Assembly (NCBI GenBank): GCA_036984305.1
Contig: BQWY01000001.1
Coordinates: 868,001 to 932,000, forward strand
Direction: 5' to 3'
DNA: 64,000 bases
From: Nitrospira sp.
Lineage (GTDB): Bacteria > Nitrospirota > Nitrospiria > Nitrospirales > Nitrospiraceae
The number at the start of each line of letters is the position of its first letter. Position 1 is the stretch's first letter. The notes under the pieces were generated by a model, which was not told the origin of the DNA, searched no databases, and saw nothing but the letters and a program-made list of their open reading frames with translations. This document shows, piece after piece, positions 49,303-57,257 of this stretch. The position numbers and the translations under genes are program-made.

Positions 49303-49946
49303 GTGAAGTTGCACTCCTGCAGTTGATCGGCCTTTCCGTGGTCGGGATCGGGATCGCCATCTTGCTCTTCATCTCGGCTCGCTTTGTGAGAGTGATCGGC
49401 TTCGTCATGATCGTGCTCGGATTGTTCTCGTTAACGGCGTTGGCCGTGCCACAGATGGCGTCGTTGCCGCCCGCGGAGGAAAAAATCGATCTCGCGACCA
49501 TCAAGACACCCAGCGACATGGCCGCGATCGGTCAGAAAATTTTCTTCAGCAAGGGCCAGTGCGCGTTGTGTCATTCCATTGGGCCGAGCGAATCCGCGCG
49601 CTGCCCGGATCTCAAAGGCATCGGCGCCAAGCTGACGAAAGAGTTTATCTACGAGAGCCTTACCCAACCGCAGGCGTACATTTATCAGGACTATCGGCAC
49701 GAGGGGCCGCCGAAGGAGTATCCGGCCCGCATGCCCTATATCAATAAGAATCCGATCGGCCTCTCAAAAAACGAAATTCTGTCGGTGATCGCGTTCCTGC
49801 AGCAGATGAGCGGAGAACCCATTACCGTCACCATGGCCGAGTTGGAGTCGTCAGGATCACAGCCGTCCACCGCTCCCGCGCAAAAGGCCAGCTCTGGTGA
49901 TCCGTCAGCCATTCAGCACGTAGCACAGGCTGTCACACCGCGATAG
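49299..49946 (+). CDS. Membrane-anchored monoheme cytochrome c
   Basis: The 215-residue protein begins with two helices (LIGLSVVGIGIAILLFISARFV and VIGFVMIVLGLFSLTALAVP), followed by a cytochrome c domain with C88-ALCH (KGQCALCHSIGPSE) and a candidate Met ligand in YPARMPYINK. The C-terminus is Ser/Ala-rich. It starts within the stop of the second bd-like gene and so is expressed with it. It would pass electrons between the bd-like protein and a soluble or membrane partner. Confidence 0.88.
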   Translation: MSEVALLQLIGLSVVGIGIAILLFISARFVRVIGFVMIVLGLFSLTALAVPQMASLPPAEEKIDLATIKTPSDMAAIGQKIFFSKGQCALCHSIGPSESARCPDLKGIGAKLTKEFIYESLTQPQAYIYQDYRHEGPPKEYPARMPYINKNPIGLSKNEILSVIAFLQQMSGEPITVTMAELESSGSQPSTAPAQKASSGDPSAIQHVAQAVTPR

Positions 49947-49972
49947 CGAGGGGACGAGGAGAGGAGACCGCG

Positions 49973-50680
49973 ATGGGAACTGGAGTGTTAACCAAAGCCT
50001 TGATCCTCATGCTGGTCATGTGGGTGTTCCTCAAGTTTGGGATGCCCCTGTTCACTGCGCCACTACCCAATAGTTTGATTCTGCTGTATCTCATGCTGAC
50101 GGCATCGGGCATTGTTATCATGAGAACGTTCAGCGCCGCCGATAAGGAGGAGTTTTGGGGCCCGATTTCCAAGTTCATTAGTGGCGAGAGCGGCGGCGCG
50201 TTGCGCATGGCCGTGCTGGCCTTCTTTCCGTTGCTGATCGGGTGGCAGACCTATGGGAGTACCGCCCCAAGCGACGAGCCTCCCGCCGAGAATCGTACGA
50301 TTCATCCGGCTCCTCCCGGCGAGTACACGGGGCTGGCGAACCCGGTTCCCAATACGCCGGAAAATATCATGACCGGGAAGGGCCTCTATGCGGCATTCTG
50401 TTCGCCATGCCACGGCGGTAACTTCGACGGCAAAGGTGTCGCAGCCAAGGGGTTCAATCCACCTCCAGCCAATTTCTCCGACCCGACCACTATCGCGATG
50501 TTGCAAGAGAGTTATCTGTTCTGGCGTATCAAGAAGGGCGGAGTTGGATTGCCGATCGAAGGCATGCCCTGGAAGTCAGCCATGCCACGGTGGGAAGTAG
50601 AATTGCCGGACGAATGGATCTGGAAGATCATCATGGGCGAATATGACGGTGCGCATCAAAAGCCGCGCACCTGGGAGTAA
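49973..50680 (+). CDS. Membrane-anchored monoheme cytochrome c, second type
   Basis: The 235-residue protein has three helices (ALILMLVMWVFLKFGM, LILLYLMLTASGIVIM, RMAVLAFFPLLIGWQTY) and a C-terminal cytochrome c domain with C143-SPCH (CSPCHGGNFDGKG) and a candidate Met ligand in GLPIEGMPWKSAMPR. It resembles the helix-plus-cytochrome layout of the 43345 gene but lacks the coiled coil. GAGGAGAGG lies just upstream of the ATG. It follows the previous cytochrome by 26 nt. Confidence 0.87.
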   Translation: MGTGVLTKALILMLVMWVFLKFGMPLFTAPLPNSLILLYLMLTASGIVIMRTFSAADKEEFWGPISKFISGESGGALRMAVLAFFPLLIGWQTYGSTAPSDEPPAENRTIHPAPPGEYTGLANPVPNTPENIMTGKGLYAAFCSPCHGGNFDGKGVAAKGFNPPPANFSDPTTIAMLQESYLFWRIKKGGVGLPIEGMPWKSAMPRWEVELPDEWIWKIIMGEYDGAHQKPRTWE

Positions 50681-50738
50681 ATATTGTGGAGTGGATCCAG
50701 CAGCTCACCCGAGCGTGGGAGGGCGGAAGAGGGCAGAC

Positions 50739-51572
50739 ATGCTGATGAAGACTGGAAGGGTATATCCTAAGCTGTTGATCCTCGGCGTCGGTCTCGGGAG
50801 TTTCCTCTGCCTGGCAGCAGAGGGTGTCTTTGCCCAGGAAAGCGTCGCGGTCAGAGCCCAACTGGTCAAGGGGAGCTTACCTGCCGATGACCCTTCGGCT
50901 GCGGCTTGGAGTCAAGCCCCAGCTTCAGAGTTCCCCATGTCTCCCCAGGTCCATTGGAAAGATCGAATTCAGGCCGTCACTGTGAACTCCGTAAAGGTGC
51001 GCAGCCTTCACGACGGGAACTCCGTTGCGATCATGCTCGAATACGACGACCCAACCCAGGATCCTGATGATGCGGCTGCCCTCGAGTTCATGGTGGGGGA
51101 CAAGAAAGCCCACTTTGCTCACGGCCAACCAATGCTTCAGGTGGAGGGTGGCCCCGTCAATATTTGGTACTGGAAAAATAAGGACAACAAGGGAGTAGAC
51201 ATGACGGCGAAGGGCTTCGGGACGCTCAAAGCCCAGCCCCATCAGGATGTGACTGCCAAAGGCGTCTACGAAGGGGGAAAATGGAAGGTTGTCTTCTCCC
51301 GATCCCTTGCCACAGGCAACGTGGATGAGGATACGCAGATCAAGCCTGGTGATTTTATCAACGTCGCGTTCGCCGTGTGGGACGGGCAGAAACTTGAAAG
51401 CGGCGAAATCAAAGAGCATGGCTCGATGAAGGCTGTGTCCTCGTGGTGGTATTACCGTGCCGAGCCACCACCCGATTATTCCGCCTATTGGTATGCATTG
51501 CTGGCGATGGGGATCGCCGCGGCATTCGAATTTTTCCTGATTCGAAATCTGAAGAAAGGGGCGACGGCATGA
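50739..51572 (+). CDS. Ethylbenzene-dehydrogenase-type heme b protein with C-terminal anchor
   Basis: The 277-residue protein has a signal sequence (LLILGVGLGSFLCLAAEGVFA), a beta-sandwich domain of the ethylbenzene dehydrogenase gamma / DMSO-reductase-family heme subunit type (about 35-235; VNSVKVRSLHDGNSVAIMLEYDD, GGPVNIWYWKN, GGKWKVVFSRSLATG, PGDFINVAFAVWDGQ), and a C-terminal helix (YWYALLAMGIAAAFEFFLI). Such domains bind one heme b and shuttle electrons for molybdoenzymes such as nitrite oxidoreductase, but no molybdoenzyme gene is here. ATG 50739 follows AGAGGG. Stop overlaps the diheme cytochrome start. Confidence 0.83.
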   Translation: MLMKTGRVYPKLLILGVGLGSFLCLAAEGVFAQESVAVRAQLVKGSLPADDPSAAAWSQAPASEFPMSPQVHWKDRIQAVTVNSVKVRSLHDGNSVAIMLEYDDPTQDPDDAAALEFMVGDKKAHFAHGQPMLQVEGGPVNIWYWKNKDNKGVDMTAKGFGTLKAQPHQDVTAKGVYEGGKWKVVFSRSLATGNVDEDTQIKPGDFINVAFAVWDGQKLESGEIKEHGSMKAVSSWWYYRAEPPPDYSAYWYALLAMGIAAAFEFFLIRNLKKGATA

Positions 51573-52582
51573 ACGCACGGGCATTCGTACGCTCCCTGTC
51601 CATTGCCGGTGCGGTCTTCTGCGTTGTCGGCGCCACCAGTTTCGTGGGGTGCGCGCTGTTTCAAAGCGAGCAGGTCGCGAAAGGACGGGAACTGTATAAT
51701 CACTACTGTTCGCATTGCCACGGCGAAAATGGACGTCAGAACGAAGGGTACAACTGGTCGTCAATGCCTGATCCGAAGCCGAAGGACCTGGCGAACAAGT
51801 CCGAAATGTCCACGTTCACGGATCGGGAAATCTTCGACACCATTTCACGCGATATGAAGGACACGAGCCCGGAAGTGGGAGATAAAATTGGCGACGACGA
51901 GTTTGGCGTCCCCACGATGCCGACCTTCAAGTATACACTCGCGGAAGAGGAAATCTGGTCGGTTGTCGCGTACGTGCGGACGTTGCACGGCATGAAACTG
52001 ACCTTCAACATCGAAGAGCGGAAGAAGGAAATCGATCGCGCCCTTGACGAGGCGCAGGCCCGGTTCGATGAAGCCAAGAATGCCTACGATACAGCCGAAC
52101 AAAAGGCGAATGACGAGGCGGAGAAGAGCGGAAAAGACGTCGACGACGAGGCCTATGCCAAAGAAATGGCTGCCCTCGGCACAGCAAAGAAGGAGCTCGA
52201 CCAAGCCAAGAACGCGCAGGAGAACTTCGCCAAGCGTCCAAAGTATGCTCAGATTCAACGCCCCGATCTCACGATGAAGCCCGAACAGGCCAGTGAATTA
52301 GCTTCGCTCGGCAAGCGGTTGTACTCGAATAAATATGGCTGCAATGCATGCCATGCCCTGGGGGAGGAAGGCGGGAAGGTTGGGCCCGCGCTGGATCGTG
52401 CGGGATTTAGATTGAATCCTGTTTGGGTCTACCGGTGGATCAAGTATCCACAGGCCATGAAGGGCGAGACACGGATGCCGAATCTCGGTATCAGCGATCC
52501 AGATGCGAAGGCCATCAGCACGTACTTAAGCACGCTGCGAGCGCCACGACCCGAACAAGTAGCCGACAAGCCTGGGAGCTGA
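51569..52582 (+). CDS. Diheme cytochrome c lipoprotein with long coiled-coil insert
   Basis: The 337-residue lipoprotein (signal ending VGATSFVGC) has two cytochrome c domains: heme 1 at C47-SHCH (HYCSHCHGENG) and heme 2 at C258-NACH (YGCNACHALGEEGGKVGPALD). They are separated by about 80 residues of highly charged helix (RKKEIDRALDEAQARFDEAKNAYDTAEQKANDEAEKSG...) that forms a coiled coil. The coil could hold the two hemes at a fixed distance or dock another subunit. Coupled to the heme b protein by ATGA; it closes the cluster. Confidence 0.88.
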   Translation: MNARAFVRSLSIAGAVFCVVGATSFVGCALFQSEQVAKGRELYNHYCSHCHGENGRQNEGYNWSSMPDPKPKDLANKSEMSTFTDREIFDTISRDMKDTSPEVGDKIGDDEFGVPTMPTFKYTLAEEEIWSVVAYVRTLHGMKLTFNIEERKKEIDRALDEAQARFDEAKNAYDTAEQKANDEAEKSGKDVDDEAYAKEMAALGTAKKELDQAKNAQENFAKRPKYAQIQRPDLTMKPEQASELASLGKRLYSNKYGCNACHALGEEGGKVGPALDRAGFRLNPVWVYRWIKYPQAMKGETRMPNLGISDPDAKAISTYLSTLRAPRPEQVADKPGS

Positions 52583-52710
52583 CGCCTCGCCGCAGGTGTC
52601 TTACGACCCGGGAACATCGGGAACTGGGCCTGATCGAGTACGTTCCAGGGCGTTATCCGTCACGCGTTAAGATGCTGATGGAATGTGGTATTCCGCTCCT
52701 GCCCATTCAG

Positions 52711-53601
52711 TCAGACGAAACCGAGCGCAATTCCAGCGAGTAGAATCCCCCCGACCCAAACATGCTGGGCGAAGAGGCGAAAGGCTTCCTGCCCTTCACG
52801 TATCGAACGGACCCGCCACGCCTGCCACGCCAAAAACACCCCGGTTCCGAGGAGACCGGCATAGAGCCCCTGGCCAGCTCCCGTGCGCCATCCTACCAGC
52901 GTGAGGCCGATCACAAGTCCCATCTCGCAGATTCCCACCGCAATCCACGTGTGATCGCGAAAAAACAATGCCGAGGATTTCACCCCAATACGACGGTCAT
53001 CGTCACGATCTTGGAGCGCATAGATTGTGTCGTACGCCACGGCCCAACACACGGTCGAGAGAAAGACGATCCATGCAGAGAGATCAAGTTGTTCGCGCAC
53101 GGCAGCCCAGGCCATGATGCCTCCCCACCCAAACGCAATCCCGAGTACGGCCTGGGGAATGGGGAGGATGCGCTTGGCCAGAGGGTATGCAGCCGCTAGG
53201 GCCACGGCGATGAGGCTTAGCCAGCGGGCGAGGGGTGGGAGCAGTGACAGGAGCCCGGCAGCGGCAGCGAGCAATGCCCCTAGAGCAGCAAGGGCCTGAG
53301 GTACAGTCAATTCACCTGAGGCCAGCGGACGGGTGCGAGTCCTCGCGACTTGGCGATCAATCCGACGATCGGCCAGGTCGTTCAGAATCACGCCGGCACT
53401 CCGCATCAGGAAGGCACCTGCGGAAAAAATAATGACGAGCGACCAGGGTGGTCGTCCCCGGCTGGCGAACCACAGGGACCATAGTGAGGGCCAAAGAAGG
53501 AGCCACGTCCCCGATTGATTGTTCAAGCGAATGAGCCGAGCGAGGGAGCTCCACGACCCGCTGTTCCGCGAAATGGGATCCGGGATTGCCGGGGCGCGCA
53601 T
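52711..53601 (-). CDS. ubiA: UbiA-family prenyltransferase (4-hydroxybenzoate type)
   Basis: The 296-residue membrane enzyme attaches a polyprenyl chain to an aromatic acid in quinone synthesis. The two Asp motifs are seen: NDLADRRIDRQVARTRTRPLASG and DTIYALQDRDDDRRIGVKSSA, with about eight helices. It matches the 4-hydroxybenzoate polyprenyltransferase branch, which also includes MqnP of the futalosine menaquinone route, so mqnP is an equal possibility in an organism that probably uses menaquinone. It stands alone, convergent with the respiratory cluster. Confidence 0.9.
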   Translation of the reverse strand: MRAPAIPDPISRNSGSWSSLARLIRLNNQSGTWLLLWPSLWSLWFASRGRPPWSLVIIFSAGAFLMRSAGVILNDLADRRIDRQVARTRTRPLASGELTVPQALAALGALLAAAAGLLSLLPPLARWLSLIAVALAAAYPLAKRILPIPQAVLGIAFGWGGIMAWAAVREQLDLSAWIVFLSTVCWAVAYDTIYALQDRDDDRRIGVKSSALFFRDHTWIAVGICEMGLVIGLTLVGWRTGAGQGLYAGLLGTGVFLAWQAWRVRSIREGQEAFRLFAQHVWVGGILLAGIALGFV

Positions 53602-53697
53602 AATGATGACGGAACTTAGCGAAAGCGATCAGGCCAGTCAATGCCTCTGAGCACGGTAAGCGTGTTCGCACCAACGTCGTGTCTCGTCCCTCCCAGG

Positions 53698-53726
53698 TTG
53701 TCTTCCCGGTAGCGATTCGGTATACA
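53698..53726 (+). promoter_or_regulatory. Sigma70-type promoter of the caspase-fold lipoprotein gene
   Basis: TTGTCT (53698-53703), 17-nt spacer, TATACA (53721-53726, followed by AT). The start near 53733 is only about 9 nt before GTG 53742, so the ATG at 53796 is the better start. Confidence 0.6.
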
Positions 53727-53795
53727 ATGTGAGTCCATATCGTGCACACGCCGCATTTACTCCGCTTCCAAGTCCTTGGCCTGTTGTTGAGCCAC

Positions 53796-55169
53796 ATGAC
53801 CGCTGCTTTGCGCTTCACGGCTTTCGTATGGCTGCTAGTGCTATCTGGCTGCAGCCTGTGGAGCGACCGTGCCCCGAGTGCCGCTGCCTCCGATGGCCAG
53901 GTGGTTGCGCCGACGACTGGAACGGCTCCTGGCAATCAGATGACCGCGAGCGGAACCGACACGTTAGACAACACCGCTCCAGAGGCCCCACGGGCGGTAC
54001 TCAGTTTTCGGGCCATGGTCAGGGATGAAAGCCGTAATCACGTGTTGGAAGAAGGCGAGCATCTGAGTGTCGAGGTTGATGTCCACAACGGTGGCCCCGA
54101 TCGGGCCGAAAATGTCGAAGTCTTTCTCGCCGGCACACCAGGGCTCGTCGACCAGTTTTCGGCTCCGCTTCGGATCGGCGAGCTACCGGCCGGGGAGCAG
54201 CGGCGCGTTATGGTTAGCGGAACGGTTCCCAAGTTGGATTCAGTCGAACAGGCCGAGATCACCTTGACAGTCAGGGCATCTGGCGGACATGTGGCGTTGC
54301 CGACGCCCAAGAAATTCCTGATGGCGGTACAGATCCTTGGTGAGGACGTCGAAGTTCTCTCCGTGGGAGTCGATCAGGTTCCGGCTCGCGTTCAGGGCTT
54401 CGAGCAAGCCGATGCCATCGGGATCTCCATTGGAATTGGGACCTTTCGAGATCCCCTTCTGGCTTCCGGCCGCTACGCTGCCAGAGATGCTACGGTGATG
54501 GCCGCCTACCTCAAACAGGCGGTAGGCATACCGGGCACCCAGATACGAGTGCTCACGGATGGGCAGGCACTTCGAGACGACCTCATCGGACTGTTCGAGA
54601 CGTGGATGCCCGAGCACGTAAAGCCGCGGGGGACTGTCTACGTCTATGTCTCCGGTCGAGCGGTAGTGGAACCCGAGACCGGGGCAGTCTCGCTAATTCC
54701 GTATGACGGCAAACCTGGCAGCCAGCAGCGGGCCTACGGGTTGGCGCGGCTGCACGCAGCGTTGGCGCGGCTTCCGATTGGGCGGGCGATCGTGATGTTG
54801 GACTTGTCCTTGGAACCGACTGGCGGCATGCTTGGCGCATTGCCGACTCCGCGCTGGGATCCCGAGGAGGCGATTGTTCCCAAGGGAAAGATTGTCCAGG
54901 TCATCGGCAATACGGCGATACAGGATGCGCACGAGTATTCGGCCGGGCAGCATGGCTTGTTCACCTACTTCCTGTTGAAGGGCCTGGGCGGAGCGGCGGA
55001 TACAAAAAAGTCCGGGAGGGTCTTGCTACGCGAACTCTGCGGTTATGTGCAAACAAAGGTGCAACAAGCTGCGCAGGTGGAATTTGGTAACGGCCAAACG
55101 CCGGTGTGTCGGCCGACTCCAGCGGGAATCTTGGAACTGGAGCGAGCGCCGATTGCACGGGTGCGTTAG
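53796..55169 (+). CDS. Lipoprotein with catalytically dead caspase-like domain
   Basis: The 457-residue lipoprotein (MTAALRFTAFVWLLVLSGC, lipid Cys at 19) has a beta-sandwich domain (about 70-170; LSVEVDVHNGGPDRAENVEVFLAG) and a caspase/peptidase C14-like domain (about 205-420; GISIGIGTFRDPLLASGRYAARDATVMAAYL). The position of the catalytic His, normally in a GHG turn, reads YVSGRAVV, and the normal DACHSG that supplies the Cys reads LDLSLEPTGG. Both catalytic residues are therefore missing. Start ATG 53796 is supported by the promoter position; GTG 53742 is the alternative. Probably a binding or scaffold protein. Confidence 0.8.
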   Translation: MTAALRFTAFVWLLVLSGCSLWSDRAPSAAASDGQVVAPTTGTAPGNQMTASGTDTLDNTAPEAPRAVLSFRAMVRDESRNHVLEEGEHLSVEVDVHNGGPDRAENVEVFLAGTPGLVDQFSAPLRIGELPAGEQRRVMVSGTVPKLDSVEQAEITLTVRASGGHVALPTPKKFLMAVQILGEDVEVLSVGVDQVPARVQGFEQADAIGISIGIGTFRDPLLASGRYAARDATVMAAYLKQAVGIPGTQIRVLTDGQALRDDLIGLFETWMPEHVKPRGTVYVYVSGRAVVEPETGAVSLIPYDGKPGSQQRAYGLARLHAALARLPIGRAIVMLDLSLEPTGGMLGALPTPRWDPEEAIVPKGKIVQVIGNTAIQDAHEYSAGQHGLFTYFLLKGLGGAADTKKSGRVLLRELCGYVQTKVQQAAQVEFGNGQTPVCRPTPAGILELERAPIARVR

Positions 55170-55179
55170 GGGCGATTCG

Positions 55180-55209
55180 TTGACAGTGTGACGAGTGAGT
55201 CGGTATCAT
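55180..55209 (+). promoter_or_regulatory. Promoter of tRNA-Thr
   Basis: TTGACA (55180-55185), 18-nt spacer, TATCAT (55204-55209), 42 nt upstream of the mature tRNA. Confidence 0.68.
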
Positions 55210-55251
55210 CGCCAAATCACGTGAAGTCAACATGCCACTCGGCATGCAAGC

Positions 55252-55327
55252 GCCGGCGTAGCTCAGTTGGTAGAGCAGCGGTTTCGTAAACCGCAGGTCG
55301 CTGGTTCGATCCCAGTCGCCGGCTCCA
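55252..55327 (+). tRNA. tRNA-Thr (anticodon CGT)
   Basis: A 76-nt cloverleaf: acceptor GCCGGCG (55252-55258) pairs with CGCCGGC (55317-55323), CCA is encoded (55325-55327), D-arm GCTCAGTTGGTAGAGC, anticodon stem-loop GCGGT-TTCGTAA-ACCGC with anticodon CGT reading ACG, and T-loop GGTTCGATCCC. Confidence 0.97.
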
Positions 55328-55720
55328 CACCGCACTTCGTGAGTACCGGCGTCTCATCCGGTGCAGCCGTTCTTCCCGCGCGGTTGGTGAAACCTTCCAG
55401 CGACTCCTTACAACTCCTCCCATCTCAGTGATGTTGGCGGCGGGCTATGGGGCGTAGCTCTTTTTCTTGTCCCCGGTTGCACGATACCAATGGCAATTCG
55501 TACTTTTTCGATGCCGACCTTCACCAGGCGTAGAATCTTGTCATAGTTACAGCCCTGAAACACCGAATCTTCGTTCCCCTGAGAGGTTAGGTTCCCGTCG
55601 GGGGAAGGAACGACGCATGCGATGACTGTCTCCGTGTTGACTCGGGTGCAGGACAGCAGGCGCCCCGGGTGTCGAATGCCAATTTCATGGCTAATAGGTT
55701 TGCCACCAAGCTCAATGAAA
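55328..55720. other. Intergenic region after tRNA-Thr
   Basis: This 393-base stretch has no supported gene. The minus-strand frame 55408-55740 begins inside the terminator of the repeat-protein gene and lacks a ribosome site. I see no repeat or strong promoter. Confidence 0.45.
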
Positions 55721-55750
55721 AAAGGACAGGGTGTTGCCACCCTGTCCTTT
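55717..55750 (-). terminator. Intrinsic terminator of the repeat-protein gene
   Basis: A 13-bp perfect stem (55721-55733 with 55738-55750; arms AAAGGACAGGGTG and CACCCTGTCCTTT) with a 4-nt loop TTGC, followed on the minus strand by seven T (complement of 55717-55723 region). It lies about 30 nt after the stop of the gene at 55779-56042. Confidence 0.9.
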
Positions 55751-55778
55751 GCCAGCTTTCTATCCAGCGTGCCGAAAT

Positions 55779-56042
55779 TTACTTACCGCCTTCGTTCTTT
55801 TCCTCACCGAGCTTGCCGCTCTCGGACTTTTCTTCGTCCATCAGCTTGCCGCCCTCATTCTTCTCCTCGCCGAAAAGCTTTCCACCTTCATTCTTCTCTT
55901 CGCTGAAGAGCTTACCGCCTTCTTGCTTCTCCTCGCTCGTCAGCTTGCCGCCCTCATTCTTCTCCTCGCCATAGTAGGCAAAGGACCCGGTCGTGAAGCT
56001 GAACAGCGCGGCGAAGGCGATCAAACCAGCAATCTTCTTCAT
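55779..56042 (-). CDS. Secreted small protein with six EEKNEGGKL-type repeats
   Basis: The 87-residue protein has a clear signal peptide (MKKIAGLIAFAALFSFTTGSFA, cut before YYGEE) and a mature part made entirely of about six 11-residue repeats with consensus (G/S)EEKNEGGKL(x). AGGAGG lies 5 nt before the ATG and a strong terminator follows, so this is a real, self-contained and probably well-expressed gene. The repeat is hydrophilic, Gly/Glu/Lys-rich and has no Cys, suggesting an unstructured or weakly folded periplasmic protein, perhaps a stress or envelope protectant. I do not recognise the family. Confidence 0.85.
   Translation of the reverse strand: MKKIAGLIAFAALFSFTTGSFAYYGEEKNEGGKLTSEEKQEGGKLFSEEKNEGGKLFGEEKNEGGKLMDEEKSESGKLGEEKNEGGK
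55782..55970 (-). repeat. In-frame tandem 33-bp coding repeats
   Basis: About six units encode GEEKNEGGKLT, SEEKQEGGKLF, SEEKNEGGKLF, GEEKNEGGKLM, DEEKSESGKL and GEEKNEGGK. Units differ by many third-position changes (for example Lys-Leu as AAGCTG, AAGCTT or AAGCTC context) while the protein repeat is kept. Confidence 0.85.
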
Positions 56043-56297
56043 GAGAACCTCCTACGGAAATTGGTGAAGTTGGTTATGGTGTAGAACCTTATTGCGATGT
56101 ACGGGAATGCACGAAACCCGTCTCATGCGCGGGTCGGATACTGACAGAGAGGCGAGACAGGGACCAATAGACAAAATTGTCCGCAGGAAGGCCGAAAAAT
56201 CCAGTTGCTTTGTCGGTGAGAAAACCATGAAAATACTCGGAGATTTTTGAGTACCGCTCGGTTGCCGACTGCCCTAATGGCTGGGGAAGGAGCCGGT

Positions 56298-57257
56298 ATG
56301 GATGGGTCTGAGGAGTTCCAGTCGAAGCTCAGCGATCTGATTGGAACCACTGATGAATTCGAGCGGGTGACACGCGAGTCGCTTCCAGAATTGTTGGAGC
56401 GGGCGACGCTCCATACCAAGCGATTTCTCAAAGAAACAGCCCAGTGGCAAAACGACGTGACGCACGAGAAACTGGCCTTGCGATGGGGCTATGAACTGGT
56501 TGAGCGATTCTTAATCTGCGGGCGGACGGAAGTACCCTGTCGGCCGCTCTTTCTCTTGGAGAGCCTCATCGCCAAGTATTATAGCCAGCCCCAGCCGTTG
56601 TGCTATCACCAAGACTTGCTTTCACCTCTTGGCCGATTCCTCGACGGGCTCGCGTCGCGGGCAGTCGTGAGCCGCGACGCCTTGATGGCGCTCTTCTATC
56701 ACCTCTACGGCCTTCGGCAGGGGCAGGTTGTGCGCCTGTTGGGATTCAGGGCGGCGGAGAGCCAGCGTATATACAAAAATTTCGAGCGCTGGCGGCAAAC
56801 CGGTTGGCAGCGGACGATGGAGGAAATCGGAGTCTGTCCTGAGGAGTTGAGCGAATTAGAACGGCTGAAACGGACGCAGCCTGAAAATTTGAATCTCGAC
56901 GTGCAGCGGCTCGTGCGAATTCTTCAGGCGCATTATCGAAAAAGTGAGCCCGAGCACTACCCGTGTTTGACGCAGGAACAGTGGAGAGATTTATTCAGAC
57001 AGGACTACGGCTACGATTATCGGATTTGGCATTTGGCGTTCTGCCAGGAATGCTTTCATGAGGTTGTCCAGGCGCGGTCAAGTGCGTTGGACGATTCCAG
57101 CCGAGTCTCGCCGAGCAGACTTTCGATAGACCTCCAGATTCGACCGCTCCAGAAAAGCCACCCGCTCGTGGCTGTGTTGCTGGGGGCTAAGGGAGGAAGG
57201 CACGATGGACGCGCATCAGATCGAACCCCTCAACCTGTATCGTCAACGACTGCTTGA
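56298..57257 (+). CDS. Helix-turn-helix protein with sigma-region-4-like segment
   Basis: The 319-residue, helical, cytoplasmic protein has no signal or membrane helix. Residues about 130-170 (DALMALFYHLYGLRQGQVVRLLGF then ESQRIYKNFERWRQTGW) look like a sigma-factor region 4 or related HTH. The rest (ALRWGYELVERFLICG, HYRKSEPEHYPCLTQEQWRDLF) is not recognised. ATG 56298 is chosen because AAGGAG lies 5 nt before it; the frame from 56247 has no such site. Its last 53 bases overlap the next gene, so the two are expressed together, perhaps as a regulator and its membrane partner. Confidence 0.7.
   Translation: MDGSEEFQSKLSDLIGTTDEFERVTRESLPELLERATLHTKRFLKETAQWQNDVTHEKLALRWGYELVERFLICGRTEVPCRPLFLLESLIAKYYSQPQPLCYHQDLLSPLGRFLDGLASRAVVSRDALMALFYHLYGLRQGQVVRLLGFRAAESQRIYKNFERWRQTGWQRTMEEIGVCPEELSELERLKRTQPENLNLDVQRLVRILQAHYRKSEPEHYPCLTQEQWRDLFRQDYGYDYRIWHLAFCQECFHEVVQARSSALDDSSRVSPSRLSIDLQIRPLQKSHPLVAVLLGAKGGRHDGRASDRTPQPVSSTTA

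Noticed and set aside
55408-55740. A 110-codon minus-strand frame downstream of the repeat-protein gene
   Set aside because: Its start lies within the 13-bp terminator stem and there is no ribosome site or family feature.
55782-55970. CRISPR-like array from regularly spaced similar units
   Set aside because: The units are contiguous, in frame and protein-coding behind a signal peptide; there are no unique spacers or cas genes.
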